64,000 nt of DNA from Alphaproteobacteria bacterium (GTDB lineage Bacteria; Pseudomonadota; Alphaproteobacteria; Micropepsales; Micropepsaceae): the NCBI GenBank assembly GCA_017308375.1, contig JAFKEW010000065.1:1-64000 (forward strand), read 5' to 3'. The position numbers and the translations under genes are program-made. A model generated the notes under the pieces. The model was not told where the DNA came from. It searched no databases and saw only the letters and a list, made by a program, of their open reading frames with translations. Below, piece by piece: positions 1 to 8,878 of this stretch; position 1 is the stretch's first letter, and each line of letters opens with the position of its first letter.

Positions 1-155
1 ATCGAGGGTTTAACGCGATGCGCGCCGACGAATTGGGATGCATAAAGGAAGTTGATGACTGGCAGAAAAGGACAGGGATCGAACTGTACCCCATCGGGGT
101 CGTAAACCGTCGGGCGCTGTGTATGGCCGAGCACGGCTGGGCACAAAATCTCTAG
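1..155 (+). CDS. 3' end of an unrecognised protein (partial)
   Basis: An open frame enters from the left edge (first full codon at base 3) and stops with TAG at 153-155, giving about 50 residues. It reads as plausible protein (it includes YPIGVVNRRALCMAEHGW near the end) rather than low-complexity shadow. Its start lies outside the window and I do not recognise a family. It belongs to the lower-GC strip that ends at tRNA-Glu, so it is probably accessory cargo. The frame is short enough to be open by chance. Confidence 0.4.
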   Translation, partial: RGFNAMRADELGCIKEVDDWQKRTGIELYPIGVVNRRALCMAEHGWAQNL

Positions 156-226
156 CTGTTAAATTAGGACACTACCCGGTGACGCTAACCTGCACTTCAG
201 GTGTGGGAGGTAGAGATATAATCGAA

Positions 227-847
227 TTAGAGATTGATGGGCATCAGCATTCCAATCGCGTTCATCGCACTTGGACTAAAAATCGCATTTGTATATGGCT
301 GTGGAATATTGAAATGAATTGCCAAATCTCGACACGTTGCAGCATCGGGATAACCACTCTTCTCAACATATTAGAGACGAAATTGAAACGGACAAAGTAT
401 TTCCAGCGCGCAAATCTCGGCCAATAATTCTAGCTTAAGTAATCCGTCAATTGTGCCGCTGCTTTCTAGATTACTATGAAAAGAAAATTTATTTACGAGA
501 TCGACGAGATTCCTGTCGCTAACATTGTGCTGGCCCTCTTCAGCGTCCAGAGAGTGACACAGTTCTTTCGTTATAATAAGCCGAAGCCAGTCTTCTTTGT
601 TACGAAGATGCCTCGCATATCGAATTTCAACCATTATTTCGGGAAGCGCATATACCGCAACTTGACCCTTCCATTTACGAAATGACCCCCAAATCGGGTT
701 TTCTTCAGAAGTGTCATAGTCCCTAAAAGATGTGCGGTCGATTTCTGTATACACTTCGAAAGCCGACTGTATTGTTTGAAGGTCTAGCTTCCGTGGATCG
801 CAAGTCTCCTGAAGTTTGCAAGAGACATGGCATGCAGCTTCAATCAT
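227..847 (-). pseudogene. ImmA/IrrE-like peptidase gene, interrupted by an in-frame stop
   Basis: The frame from the ATG at 847 (GGTGGG lies just upstream) runs to a TAA at 371-373, then continues in the same frame for 47 more codons to a second TAA at 227-229. Before the stop it shows ITKELCHSLDAEEG, in the place of the HExxH helix of ImmA/IrrE peptidases, followed by LLAEICALEILCPFQFR, which matches the E..A..FA..LLMP helix of that family. The segment after the stop (DLAIHFNIPQPYTNAIFSP) looks like the following helix-turn-helix-like part of the same domain. The first zinc-binding His is replaced by Lys, so catalysis is doubtful even without the stop. A longer start at 874 is possible. Family assignment is from motif pattern only; the product may instead be a short 159-residue protein. 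Confidence 0.5.
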
Positions 848-920
848 TGTGCCCACCAACAAAATAGGCGGCACAGGGCCGCCTATTGAGTAGGTACAAC
901 CTGGGATTTAACAGTCAAGT

Positions 921-1112
921 CTAGGCAGGAACATTTCCCGTCCAGCCTTTATGGCGGTGACCATTCTCAACTGCCTCATCGACCTCATTGATCGCGCCAA
1001 AAATTTCCTCCGGCGTCATCGGGCGGCTTGGCCTAAAGAAAAACTTCATATCGATGAGACCAGCTCCGCGATCTTCGGCGAGCCGCGTCAGGAATTTATC
1101 GCGTTCTGTCAT
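921..1112 (-). CDS. small unrecognised protein, 63 aa
   Basis: This short frame has a strong ribosome binding site (AAAGGAGTGAGCC then ATG). The protein begins MTERDKFLTRLAEDRGAGL and contains a proline-rich centre (FFRPSRPMTPEEIF) followed by an acidic helix. No signal peptide or membrane segment is visible. It lies 73 bases upstream of the broken ImmA/IrrE-like gene on the same strand, so the two may form one transcript. I do not recognise a family; a role as an antitoxin or accessory partner would be speculation. Confidence 0.6.
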   Translation of the reverse strand: MTERDKFLTRLAEDRGAGLIDMKFFFRPSRPMTPEEIFGAINEVDEAVENGHRHKGWTGNVPA

Positions 1113-1600
1113 GGCTCACTCCTTTCTTTTCTACTATCCCCAATATGGGGACGTCATATGGCAATCCCAAGGCAATTCCATTGGTATATTTAATACCCAG
1201 ATATTCCCCGGAATGCCCAAATCGTCCCACAAATTCATTCTGTACGCGTTAAAATCGCACGCGGCAATTGAAATAACCGGCGATCTGTCAAGGAGAAATT
1301 AGATTACCCACAGTGTTATATATGTGGCTATATATTAAGTCTTTGATCGATCTACGTTTTTCTTCTGGAGTTCGGAGGTTGTACTATTCTGGCCACGAGG
1401 AAAAGGCGATTATCCACATAAAACACCTTAGTCATCCAAACCTTTATTCCAGCCCTACTGATCTCGGGTTCGGCCTTGGATTCTAGCGTGGAAAGCTAAC
1501 GCCGTTCCGACACATAGCACCACCAAGGCTTGCTAGCGGCCCAGAAAGGCCCGGTCCATATTAGTGTCAGCCTTTCGCGGCCACTAACAGGATGCTCGCT
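1113..1600. other. lower-GC intergenic stretch, no gene seen
   Basis: No convincing frame is present on either strand. The AT-rich part around 1310-1400 could hold promoters for the leftward 63-aa gene and the rightward HTH gene, but I see no clean -35/-10 pair. A 13-base palindrome CCCCAATATGGGG lies at 1138-1150, 26 bases upstream of the 63-aa gene, and could be an operator. Confidence 0.3.
1138..1150. promoter_or_regulatory. possible operator palindrome
   Basis: CCCCAATATGGGG is a perfect inverted repeat with a 3-base centre. It lies between the likely promoter region and the ribosome binding site of the leftward 63-aa gene. Binding protein unknown; the excisionase-like HTH protein encoded at 1601-1879 is one local candidate, with nothing further to support it. 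Confidence 0.25.
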
Positions 1601-1879
1601 ATGGGGAAATACCGTGACCTCAATTCCAGTCGGAGAAATAAGCGCCCGATTCCTCGCTTTGCATATAACGCGCGTGACGCAGCGGAAGCATTCGGTGTTA
1701 CCAAAGCTACATTTCTATCTTGGGTCTCGCAGCGCCTAATGCCCCAACCTATCAAGATCCGGAATCTTGAGCTTTATGACGCTTACGCACTCCAGGATGC
1801 ATGGGATAAAATCCTTAGCTCAAAAGAAAAAGAGCCTGAGAATCTCTTCGAGAAGTACGCGGACTGGCCTGAAAGCTAA
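1601..1879 (+). CDS. excisionase/AlpA-like helix-turn-helix protein
   Basis: The product is 92 aa from the ATG at 1601, preceded by AGGA at good spacing; an ATG at 1592 is an alternative. Residues ~20-50 read YNARDAAEAFGVTKATFLSW then an RLMPQPI wing, the pattern of MerR-like winged helix domains found in phage excisionases and AlpA-type regulators. An acidic, helical C-terminal tail follows. The gene ends only 120 bases from the 3' end of tRNA-Glu, where integrated elements usually attach, so a role in excision or element control is a reasonable inference. No integrase is visible in the window on this side. It could equally be an ordinary small DNA-binding regulator. Confidence 0.6.
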   Translation: MGKYRDLNSSRRNKRPIPRFAYNARDAAEAFGVTKATFLSWVSQRLMPQPIKIRNLELYDAYALQDAWDKILSSKEKEPENLFEKYADWPES

Positions 1880-2000
1880 ACAAAAATATGAATTATTACC
1901 TTCTTCAACAATGGCAATGACGTGCAAAACTTTTCAAGTTTGACACTAAGGTTAGACACTCTGAATTCTTGGTAAAAATCGCTTAAGTCTTTGATTTCAT

Positions 2001-2075
2001 TGGTGCGCCCTAGGGGAGTCGAACCCCTCTTGCAAGATTGAAAATCTTGAGTCCTAACCGATAGACGAAGGGCGC
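2001..2075 (-). tRNA. tRNA-Glu (anticodon UUC)
   Basis: The minus strand folds as a full cloverleaf. The acceptor stem is GCGCCCT/AGGGCGC with discriminator A and an encoded CCA at 2003-2001. The anticodon stem is CAAGA/TCTTG around loop TTTTCAA, giving anticodon UUC, and the T-arm contains GGTTCGACTCC. Its 3' end faces the lower-GC strip at 1-2000, the usual geometry of a tRNA used as an integration site. Confidence 0.95.
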
Positions 2076-2202
2076 CCAGGGTCCCGCCGCCGGCCTTGGC
2101 CGGTTCGCGGGCATCCGGTCCGCCAGCGGCTGCGGCGAACCTCGGAGCGGGGGCTATAACGGCCCATTTGCGGCTTGGCAAGCCGGGCTGAAAGCGGGTC
2201 CC

Positions 2203-2227
2203 CGGAAAAGTGGGCACCGGTTTTCCG
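2203..2227. repeat. short palindromic repeat, GGAAAAGTG family
   Basis: CGGAAAA and TTTTCCG flank an 11-base loop (GTGGGCACCGG). Related copies occur at 32082-32150 and 51169-51246. It lies 26 bases beyond the recJ stop and may act as an mRNA 3' stabiliser or terminator. Confidence 0.6.
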
Positions 2228-2252
2228 CGGCGGCCCGCGGCAAACAAAAAGC

Positions 2253-4043
2253 TCAGCCTTCCGCCGCCGCGGCATCCTCGATCTGAAGCTGCACCCGGGC
2301 CCGGCCGTTCCATTCATCGGCGCGCAACCGCCCCACGGCATGAATCCGCCGCCCGCGGCTGGCCAGTACCCCCTCGCCCAGCGGCGTGCCGCCGGCGCGA
2401 AAGGCAATCGCGTCCAGCCGCGTACCGTCGCCGCCGGAAAGCCTCAGGCGCACATGATTGCGGCCCACCGAATCGGCGAACGCCACCGTCACATCCGGCA
2501 GCACCCACAGCGGCTCGGGATTTCCAGCCCCGAACGGGCCCAATTTTCCAATCTCTGCTGCCAGCACCGCATTGGCGCCGCCGGGCGACAACGCCCCGTC
2601 GAGGTCGAGGTCGCCGGCACGCGCGATCGCGCCACCCGCATCCGCAAATGCTTCGGCCAGGAACGCGGCAAAGCCGTCCAACTGCTCCGGCCGCAATCCG
2701 AACCCGGCCGCCATGGCATGGCCGCCGCCGGTTTCGATGATCCCGCGTTCGCGTGCGCGGCGCACCATCGCGCCGATATCCACGCCCGGAACGGAGCGGG
2801 CGGAGCCGCGGCCCAATCCGCCCTCAAACCCCGCGACGAAGGCCGGTTTGGCAAAACGCTCTTTCAGCCGCCCGGCCACAATGCCGACCACGCCGGGGTG
2901 CCAGCCATCCTGTGCCGCCAGCAGGAAGGGCGCGTTCTCCTGCCGCGCCGCCATCGCGATGGCGTCTTCCAGAATGACCGCTTCAATCGCCTGCCGTTCG
3001 CGATTGTGCAGGTCGAGCTGCAACGCCGCTTCTTCGCACGCTTCATCGGTGGTGCCGGTCAGAAGCTCCACCCCCAGGCTGCATTTGCCGACGCGCCCGC
3101 CCGCATTGATGCGCGGCCCGAACACGAAGCCGGCGTGATAGGCCGTAAACGGCGGCGTCGCGTTGGCAATGCGCGCCAGTGCGGCAATGCCCTTGCGCCT
3201 GCCTTCGCCAAGCCGCGCCAGCCCGCCGCGCGCGAAAGCGCGGTTCACCCCGGTCAGCGGCACCACATCGCAAATCGTCGCCAGCCCAACGAGGTCCAGC
3301 GCCGCCATCAGATCGGGCGGCTCAACACGGGCACGCAGATACCAGCCGCCATCGCGCAGGCTGCGGTTCAGCGCCACCAGAAACAGAAAACTCACACCCG
3401 CCGCACAAAGCTGATGCAGGCCGGAGCTATCGCCGACCCGGTTCGGATTCACATGTGCGAATGCGGGCGGCAAAACCTCCGCCGCATGGTGGTCGAGCAC
3501 GATCGCGTCCAGTCCGCTGTCACGCGCCGCGTTCATCGCGGCCATCGCATTGGCACCGCAATCGACTGTGAGGACGAGCGTCGCGCCCTCCCCCAGAAGG
3601 GTGGCGAATGCAGCCGCCGACGGGCCATAACCTTCGGTCATCCGGTCGGGGATATAAACGCGCGTGCGGCAGCCGATGCCATGCAGGAAGTCCTGCACGA
3701 TCGCGGCGGAGCACGATCCATCCACGTCATAATCACCGAAGATCGCGATGGTCTCGCCGGTTTCGATCGCGAGCTTTGTGCGCGCCACCGCACGCGCCAT
3801 GTCGGCCAGCGAATTCGGCTCCGGCAGAAGCCGCTTCATGGTCGGGTTCAGCAGATCGTCCACCGCATCGGCGGCGATGCCGCGCACGGCCAGAAGTTCG
3901 GCCAGGCTGGTGGAAACACCCGTGGCGCGCACCAGTGCCGCGGCCCGCTCCCGGTCCGCCGTGCGCAGCCGCCAGCGGCGGCCGGAAAAGGATTGGGTGA
4001 CGCCAAAGGCCGCGCCGGATTGTGGCTGTGCCGCCTCAGACAC
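2253..4043 (-). CDS. recJ: single-stranded-DNA-specific 5'-3' exonuclease RecJ
   Basis: RecJ degrades single-stranded DNA 5' to 3' in recombination and mismatch repair in the cytoplasm. The 596-residue length fits. The DHH-family core is clear: GDYDVDGSCSAAI (motif I), VDCGANA (motif II) and LDHHAAEV (motif III) in the first third, then the DHHA1 domain with GGGHAMAAGF, and an OB-like C-terminal part. Translation starts at a GTG inside the end of glpX; the two genes overlap by 8 bases, implying translational coupling. The hom-glpX-recJ order is common in Alphaproteobacteria, so this is a core operon gene. Confidence 0.95.
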   Translation of the reverse strand: MSEAAQPQSGAAFGVTQSFSGRRWRLRTADRERAAALVRATGVSTSLAELLAVRGIAADAVDDLLNPTMKRLLPEPNSLADMARAVARTKLAIETGETIAIFGDYDVDGSCSAAIVQDFLHGIGCRTRVYIPDRMTEGYGPSAAAFATLLGEGATLVLTVDCGANAMAAMNAARDSGLDAIVLDHHAAEVLPPAFAHVNPNRVGDSSGLHQLCAAGVSFLFLVALNRSLRDGGWYLRARVEPPDLMAALDLVGLATICDVVPLTGVNRAFARGGLARLGEGRRKGIAALARIANATPPFTAYHAGFVFGPRINAGGRVGKCSLGVELLTGTTDEACEEAALQLDLHNRERQAIEAVILEDAIAMAARQENAPFLLAAQDGWHPGVVGIVAGRLKERFAKPAFVAGFEGGLGRGSARSVPGVDIGAMVRRARERGIIETGGGHAMAAGFGLRPEQLDGFAAFLAEAFADAGGAIARAGDLDLDGALSPGGANAVLAAEIGKLGPFGAGNPEPLWVLPDVTVAFADSVGRNHVRLRLSGGDGTRLDAIAFRAGGTPLGEGVLASRGRRIHAVGRLRADEWNGRARVQLQIEDAAAAEG

Positions 4044-4998
4044 CGTGGCGGGCGCGATGGTGCCGCGCCTTGATCCAGCGCACCGTGCCGGTGGCGGAGC
4101 GCATCACCACGCTGTCGGTGGTGACGAATTCGCGGTCGATGTGCACACCCTGCAGCATCGAACCATCGGTGACGCCGGTGGCCGCGAACACCACATCGCC
4201 CGAGGCCAGATCCATCAGCAGATATTTGCGATTGAAATCGCGGATGCCGAGCTTCTCGGCCCGCGCACGCTCATCGTCGGTGCGGAATACCAGCCGGGTC
4301 TGAATCTGCCCGCCGACACAGCGCAGCGCCGCCGCCGCCAGCACACCCTCCGGCGCGCCGCCCTGCCCGATATAGATGTCGATGCCCGTCGCCGGATCGC
4401 TGGTCGCGATCACACCGGCCACGTCGCCATCGGTGATCAGCCGCACCGCGGCGCCCACTTTGCGAATGCTTTCGATGATCTTGGAATGCCGCGGCCGGTC
4501 CAGCACAAGCGCCGTGATCTCGTTCGGCTTCACGCCCTTCGCCTTGGCCAGCGATTGCACATTCTCCGCCGGGTCGGCATCGAGGTCGATGGTCCCGTCG
4601 GGATAGCCGCCGCCAATCGCGATCTTGTCCATGTATGTGTCGGGCGCGTTCAGAAGCGTGCCCGGCTCCGCCATGGCCATCACGGCCAGTGCATTGGGTA
4701 GCGCCTTCGCCGTCAGCGTGGTGCCTTCCAGCGGGTCGAGCGCGATGTCGATGGCCGCACCGCCCTGCCCGACTTTCTCACCGATATAAAGCATCGGCGC
4801 TTCGTCACGCTCGCCTTCGCCAATCACCACCGTGCCCGCGATGGGAAGATGGTTGAAGGCGGTCCGCATCGCCTCCACCGCGGCATGATCGGCGGCGTGT
4901 TCATCGCCACGGCCGATCTGGCGCGAGGCTGCAATCGCAGCCGCTTCGGTGACACGCACAGCTTCCAGTGCAAAAGCACGATCCAGTAATACGCTCAT
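4036..4998 (-). CDS. glpX: class II fructose-1,6-bisphosphatase
   Basis: GlpX hydrolyses fructose 1,6-bisphosphate to fructose 6-phosphate in gluconeogenesis; related enzymes also take sedoheptulose 1,7-bisphosphate. The 320-residue protein has the family hallmarks: GEGERDEAPMLYIGEKVG near residues 60-80, the DIALDPLEGTTLTAK metal and phosphate site near 85-100, and DRPRHSKII in the middle. A GGGAG motif sits 4 bases before the ATG. It follows hom by 15 bases and overlaps recJ, so the three are co-transcribed. There is no sign of degeneration. Confidence 0.95.
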   Translation of the reverse strand: MSVLLDRAFALEAVRVTEAAAIAASRQIGRGDEHAADHAAVEAMRTAFNHLPIAGTVVIGEGERDEAPMLYIGEKVGQGGAAIDIALDPLEGTTLTAKALPNALAVMAMAEPGTLLNAPDTYMDKIAIGGGYPDGTIDLDADPAENVQSLAKAKGVKPNEITALVLDRPRHSKIIESIRKVGAAVRLITDGDVAGVIATSDPATGIDIYIGQGGAPEGVLAAAALRCVGGQIQTRLVFRTDDERARAEKLGIRDFNRKYLLMDLASGDVVFAATGVTDGSMLQGVHIDREFVTTDSVVMRSATGTVRWIKARHHRARHGV

Positions 4999-5013
4999 TG
5001 TTCTCCCGGGTTT

Positions 5014-6300
5014 TCAGCCGGTCTCCATCGGAATCATGCACGGATTGCCCAGTACCTTGTCCGACGCGGCAATCACCTTCAAGGCGCGCGCGACGGCAGG
5101 TTCCGGCGATTCATGCGTTATCATAACAATCGCCACAGGTTCGCCGGGGCTGCGGCCGCGCTGGATCATGCTTTCGATCGAAACGCCGGATTCCGCAAGC
5201 CTGCCTGCGATTTCCGCGAGGACGCCCGGCATATCCAGAACAGCAAATCGTAAATAAAATGCCGCCCGCCGCGAATCCGGCAGGGCTGGCGTCAAGGCGC
5301 TGAGTTCTGCGGCCGGAACGCCAAAGCACGGCCCGTTCGCACCGCGCGCCACATCGACGATATCGGCCACCACGGCGGAAGCTGTCGGCGCCGCCCCGGC
5401 CCCGCGGCCCTCGAAGAAATAGGGTCCGGCCTCGCCCACGTCGGCCATCACGGCATTGAACGCGCCATCCACATCGGCCAGCGGCGTGCCGATCTTGACC
5501 ATCGCGGGCTGTACCCGCTGGTCGATCCCATGCGGCATCTGCCGCGCAATCCCCAAAAGTTTGATGCGATAGCCGAATTCATGCGCGAAGCGAATGTCGT
5601 CATAGGTCAGATGGCGAATGCCTGTGACGCTCATCTGCGCCAGATCGGGCGCGGTACCGAACGCAAGGCTCGCAAGCAGCGCCAGCTTGTGCGCGGTATC
5701 GCCGCCGCCGACATCCAGTTCCGGGTCCGCTTCGGCAAAGCCCAGCCGCTGCGCCTCGGCCAGCGCATCAGCGAATTCGTTTCCCGTCGCCTCCATCCGG
5801 GTCAGGATATAGTTGCAGGTGCCGTTCAGAATGCCGCGCACCGACCGCACGCCATAGCCGACGAAACTTTCCCGCATCGCCTTGACGATCGGAATGCCGC
5901 CAGCCACCGCGGCTTCAAACCGCAACGCGCTCCTGTTCTTCTCGGCCAGCGCGGCCAGTGCGGCGCCATGGGTCGCCAGCAAGGCCTTGTTCGCGGTGAC
6001 AAAATGCTTGCCTGCGGAAAGGGCCGCCTTCGCCAGATCGAGCGCGACACCGCCCTCGCCGCCGATCAGCTCCACCACGACATCGGCATCGCTTCGGGCC
6101 AGCGCAACGGGATCATCCGTCCACGGAATATGATCGAGCACCATGCCGCGATCCTTGCCGCGGCTGCGCGCGTTGATCGCAACGACCTGCAACTCCCGGC
6201 CAGCGCGCTGCGCCAGCGCCTCGCCGCCTTTGGCCAGACAGGTGAGAACCCCCATGCCGACTGTGCCAAGTCCCGCAACGGCAATCTTCAGCGGTTTCAT
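5014..6300 (-). CDS. hom: homoserine dehydrogenase with ACT domain
   Basis: The enzyme reduces aspartate 4-semialdehyde to homoserine, feeding threonine and methionine synthesis. The 428-residue protein has an N-terminal Rossmann fold (GLGTVGMGV at residues 10-18), the catalytic region with GILNGTCNYILT and the metal/substrate motif EADPELDVGGGDTAHK, and a C-terminal ACT regulatory domain (from about 350: YLRFAVLDMPGVLAEIA), which points to threonine feedback. Its start codon overlaps the stop of the upstream aminotransferase by 4 bases (ATGA), giving an aminotransferase-hom-glpX-recJ operon. Confidence 0.96.
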   Translation of the reverse strand: MKPLKIAVAGLGTVGMGVLTCLAKGGEALAQRAGRELQVVAINARSRGKDRGMVLDHIPWTDDPVALARSDADVVVELIGGEGGVALDLAKAALSAGKHFVTANKALLATHGAALAALAEKNRSALRFEAAVAGGIPIVKAMRESFVGYGVRSVRGILNGTCNYILTRMEATGNEFADALAEAQRLGFAEADPELDVGGGDTAHKLALLASLAFGTAPDLAQMSVTGIRHLTYDDIRFAHEFGYRIKLLGIARQMPHGIDQRVQPAMVKIGTPLADVDGAFNAVMADVGEAGPYFFEGRGAGAAPTASAVVADIVDVARGANGPCFGVPAAELSALTPALPDSRRAAFYLRFAVLDMPGVLAEIAGRLAESGVSIESMIQRGRSPGEPVAIVMITHESPEPAVARALKVIAASDKVLGNPCMIPMETG

Positions 6301-7505
6301 CTCACCGCTTCCAGATCGGCGGGCTCATTGCTGCGCAGGGAGAGAAAGCGTTTCACGTTGCGCGCCGCCTGCCGGATGCGATGTTCGTTCTCCACCAGTG
6401 CGATGCGGACATAGCCTTCGCCATATTCGCCGAAGCCGAGGCCGGGCGACACCGCCACCTTGGCGTGGGCCAGCAACTGCTTGGAGAATTCGAGCGATCC
6501 CGCCTCGCGGAATTGTTCGGGGATCGGCGCCCATGCGAACATCGAGGCCGGCGGCGCCGGAATATTCCAGCCCGCCCGCGCCATGCTTTCCACCAGCACG
6601 TCACGGCGTGCGCGGTAGATCGCGCGCATCTCGTCGACACAATCCTGCGGCCCGTTGAGGGCTGCGGCGGCCGCCACCTGAATGGGCGTGTAGGCGCCAT
6701 AGTCGAGATAGGATTTGATCCGCCCCAGGGCACCGATCAGCGTCTTGTTGCCCGCGGCAAATCCCATGCGCCAGCCCGGCATCGCATAGGTCTTGCTCAG
6801 CGACTGGAACTCGACCGCGATCTCCTTCGCGCCCGGTATCTGCAGGATCGATGGCGGCGGTTCGTCGAAATAAATGTCGGCATAGGCGAGATCGGACAGA
6901 ACCCAGATCTCATGCTTCTTCGCAAACCGGATGACCTCTTCGTAGAAATCGAGGCCCACCACCTGCGCCGTCGGGTTGGAGGGGTAGTTCACCACCAGGG
7001 CGGTCGGCGACGGAACGGAGTGGCGCACCGCGCGGCTCACGCTCGCGAGATATTCTTCGGGCGAATTGGCCGGCACATGGCGGATGGCGGCGCCCGCCAG
7101 AATGAAACCGAACGCGTGAATGGGATAGGCCGGATTGGGCACCAGCACCACATCGCCGGGTGCGGTGATCGCCTGTGCCAGATTGGCGAAACCTTCCTTG
7201 GAGCCGAGTGTCGCAATCACTTCGGTATCGGGATTGACCTGCACCCCGAAGCGCCGCTCGTAATAGGCGGCCATCGCCTTGCGTAGGCCCTTGATCCCGC
7301 GTGACGCCGAATAGCGGTTGGAGCGGGGGTCGCGCGCCGTCTCGACCAGCTTTTCGATGATGTGGCGTGGCGTCGGCATGTCGGGGTTGCCCATGCCGAA
7401 ATCGATGATGTCCTCGGCGCGGGCGCGCGCCTCGGCCTTCAGGCGGTTGACCTCCTCGAAGACGTAAGGCGGCAGGCGCCGGATACGATAAAATTCGCTT
7501 TGCAT
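6297..7505 (-). CDS. class I/II PLP aminotransferase, AlaC/LL-diaminopimelate aminotransferase-like
   Basis: This 402-residue fold-type I aminotransferase has the PLP lysine in SLSKTYAMPGWRMGF, the cofactor Asp-Tyr pair in LSDLAYADIYFD, and NYPSNPTAQ binding the substrate carboxylate. N-terminal FGMGNPDMPTPRHII and the overall length match the AlaC (glutamate-pyruvate transaminase)/DapL-like group that commonly sits directly upstream of hom in Alphaproteobacteria. The exact substrate (alanine, aspartate or LL-diaminopimelate) cannot be told from sequence reading alone. It is the first gene of a four-gene operon. Confidence 0.88.
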   Translation of the reverse strand: MQSEFYRIRRLPPYVFEEVNRLKAEARARAEDIIDFGMGNPDMPTPRHIIEKLVETARDPRSNRYSASRGIKGLRKAMAAYYERRFGVQVNPDTEVIATLGSKEGFANLAQAITAPGDVVLVPNPAYPIHAFGFILAGAAIRHVPANSPEEYLASVSRAVRHSVPSPTALVVNYPSNPTAQVVGLDFYEEVIRFAKKHEIWVLSDLAYADIYFDEPPPSILQIPGAKEIAVEFQSLSKTYAMPGWRMGFAAGNKTLIGALGRIKSYLDYGAYTPIQVAAAAALNGPQDCVDEMRAIYRARRDVLVESMARAGWNIPAPPASMFAWAPIPEQFREAGSLEFSKQLLAHAKVAVSPGLGFGEYGEGYVRIALVENEHRIRQAARNVKRFLSLRSNEPADLEAVR

Positions 7506-7588
7506 AGGTACCGTTTCAGGCCAGCGGACTGCCCCCTTGTAAATACCGTTCGAAGCAATCCGGCAATGGCGTCAATTATGAGGCGCTA

Positions 7589-8704
7589 TCAGCTTTGCAG
7601 GTAAATCTCGGCTGCCGCCTGTGGCGCCGGGCTGCCTGCGGTGTCGATCAGGACCTTGTCCGCCGGCACACCGGCACTGATCAGCGCGCGCGCCACCGCC
7701 CGCGCCCGGGCCTGCGAATGCTCGAAATTCACCGAAAGAAGCCGTTCCGCCGACAGACTGCCGGTGCTGCGGGAGGCATGCCCCACGATCCGGACATAGC
7801 CCTGCCCGCCGCGGGAGAGGAACGCCTGCGCCGCGCTGCGCACCTGTTCACGCGCTGCCTCGTTCAGCACCGTGGTGTCGTTCGGGAAGGTCACGACCGC
7901 GGCAGCGGTTCCCGCGCTGCCGGACCAGGCCGGATATTTCGGCGGCTCCAGCTTCGCGGTCTGCTCATAGCGCGCGATGGTCGACGCCGGCACAAATTGC
8001 GATACCGAAGGGTTCAGCGGCGGCGCGCTGGACGGTGCAAAGCCCAGTGCCCCGCCGGTGGCCATCGCGGCCTGTGCACCCGGAACCGGGGCGGAAGGCG
8101 TGGAAGGAGACGATGCGGGCGCCGGGACGGCCTGTGTCTGCACCGAAGGCGCGGCTGTGTAAGCCGGTGCCGCAGCACTGGCCGCCTGCTGCCCGGCCAT
8201 CTGCGCGGGCGGCGGCAGGGTTCCGGGTTGCGACGAAGGCTGCATCGTGGCCGTTTGCGGCGCGGGCTCCGGCGCGGCCGGTGCCGGTTCCGCCGGGGTG
8301 GGGGCCGCTGCGGCCTCGGTGGAACCGTCAGGTGCGCCTTCGCGGGCTGGTTGCGGTGCAGTCTCCTCCGGCAATGGCTGTTCCGGCGGGGGGCTTGCCG
8401 GGGGCGGGGCCGCCGCGGCTTCCGTTCCGCCGCGCAGGGCTTCCGAACTGTACTGGGCCTGGGTCCGGTCGGCCGCCAGCGAATCGGCGACCTGGACATT
8501 CTGCTCCGCACTGCTCGGCGGCGTCGGCCGGCCCGGCACCGCGGCCAGATCGGGCTGCTGCCCAGTGGTGGCAGGCGGTGTGCTGTCATCGAACCAGGAG
8601 GTCGGATCGGCCACGGACCCGCAACCTGCCAGCGCGGCCGCCATGGCCGCCGTCAGCGTCAATCGCAGTGCCAGCCTGGAAAGACCACCCCGGTTATCTG
8701 TCAT
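7589..8704 (-). CDS. OmpA-like lipoprotein with long Pro/Ala-rich linker
   Basis: The protein has a lipoprotein signal peptide with lipobox LAGC at residues ~25-28, so it should be lipid-anchored. Residues ~35-235 are a low-complexity Pro/Ala/Glu/Gln linker that could cross the periplasm. The last ~110 residues form an OmpA_C-type peptidoglycan-binding domain (VRIVGHASRSTG..., RARAVARALISAGVPADKV), although the usual terminal residues are shortened. GGAG sits 6 bases before the ATG. It is transcribed away from phaC. A role in envelope attachment or secretion is likely; the specific partner is unknown. Confidence 0.8.
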   Translation of the reverse strand: MTDNRGGLSRLALRLTLTAAMAAALAGCGSVADPTSWFDDSTPPATTGQQPDLAAVPGRPTPPSSAEQNVQVADSLAADRTQAQYSSEALRGGTEAAAAPPPASPPPEQPLPEETAPQPAREGAPDGSTEAAAAPTPAEPAPAAPEPAPQTATMQPSSQPGTLPPPAQMAGQQAASAAAPAYTAAPSVQTQAVPAPASSPSTPSAPVPGAQAAMATGGALGFAPSSAPPLNPSVSQFVPASTIARYEQTAKLEPPKYPAWSGSAGTAAAVVTFPNDTTVLNEAAREQVRSAAQAFLSRGGQGYVRIVGHASRSTGSLSAERLLSVNFEHSQARARAVARALISAGVPADKVLIDTAGSPAPQAAAEIYLQS

Positions 8705-8878
8705 ATGTATCTCCGCATGCGCACTTTAAGGCCAAATGGCGACGCCCAAATGGCGCGTTTTGTGAAGGCCTTATAACGCGGGCGCCTTCCCGCGTCCAAG
8801 GCGCCGCGCGAGTACCGCCCCTAACTTGCAGCCGGATGCAGCAAACGGCTACCGTGAAAGAAAAGACGGGCACCGGCC

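Noticed and set aside
2175-4073. 632-aa rightward frame opposite recJ
   Set aside because: Long antisense frames are frequent in GC-rich genes; recJ has clear family motifs and codon use, and the antisense product is Arg/His/Ala-rich without a family.
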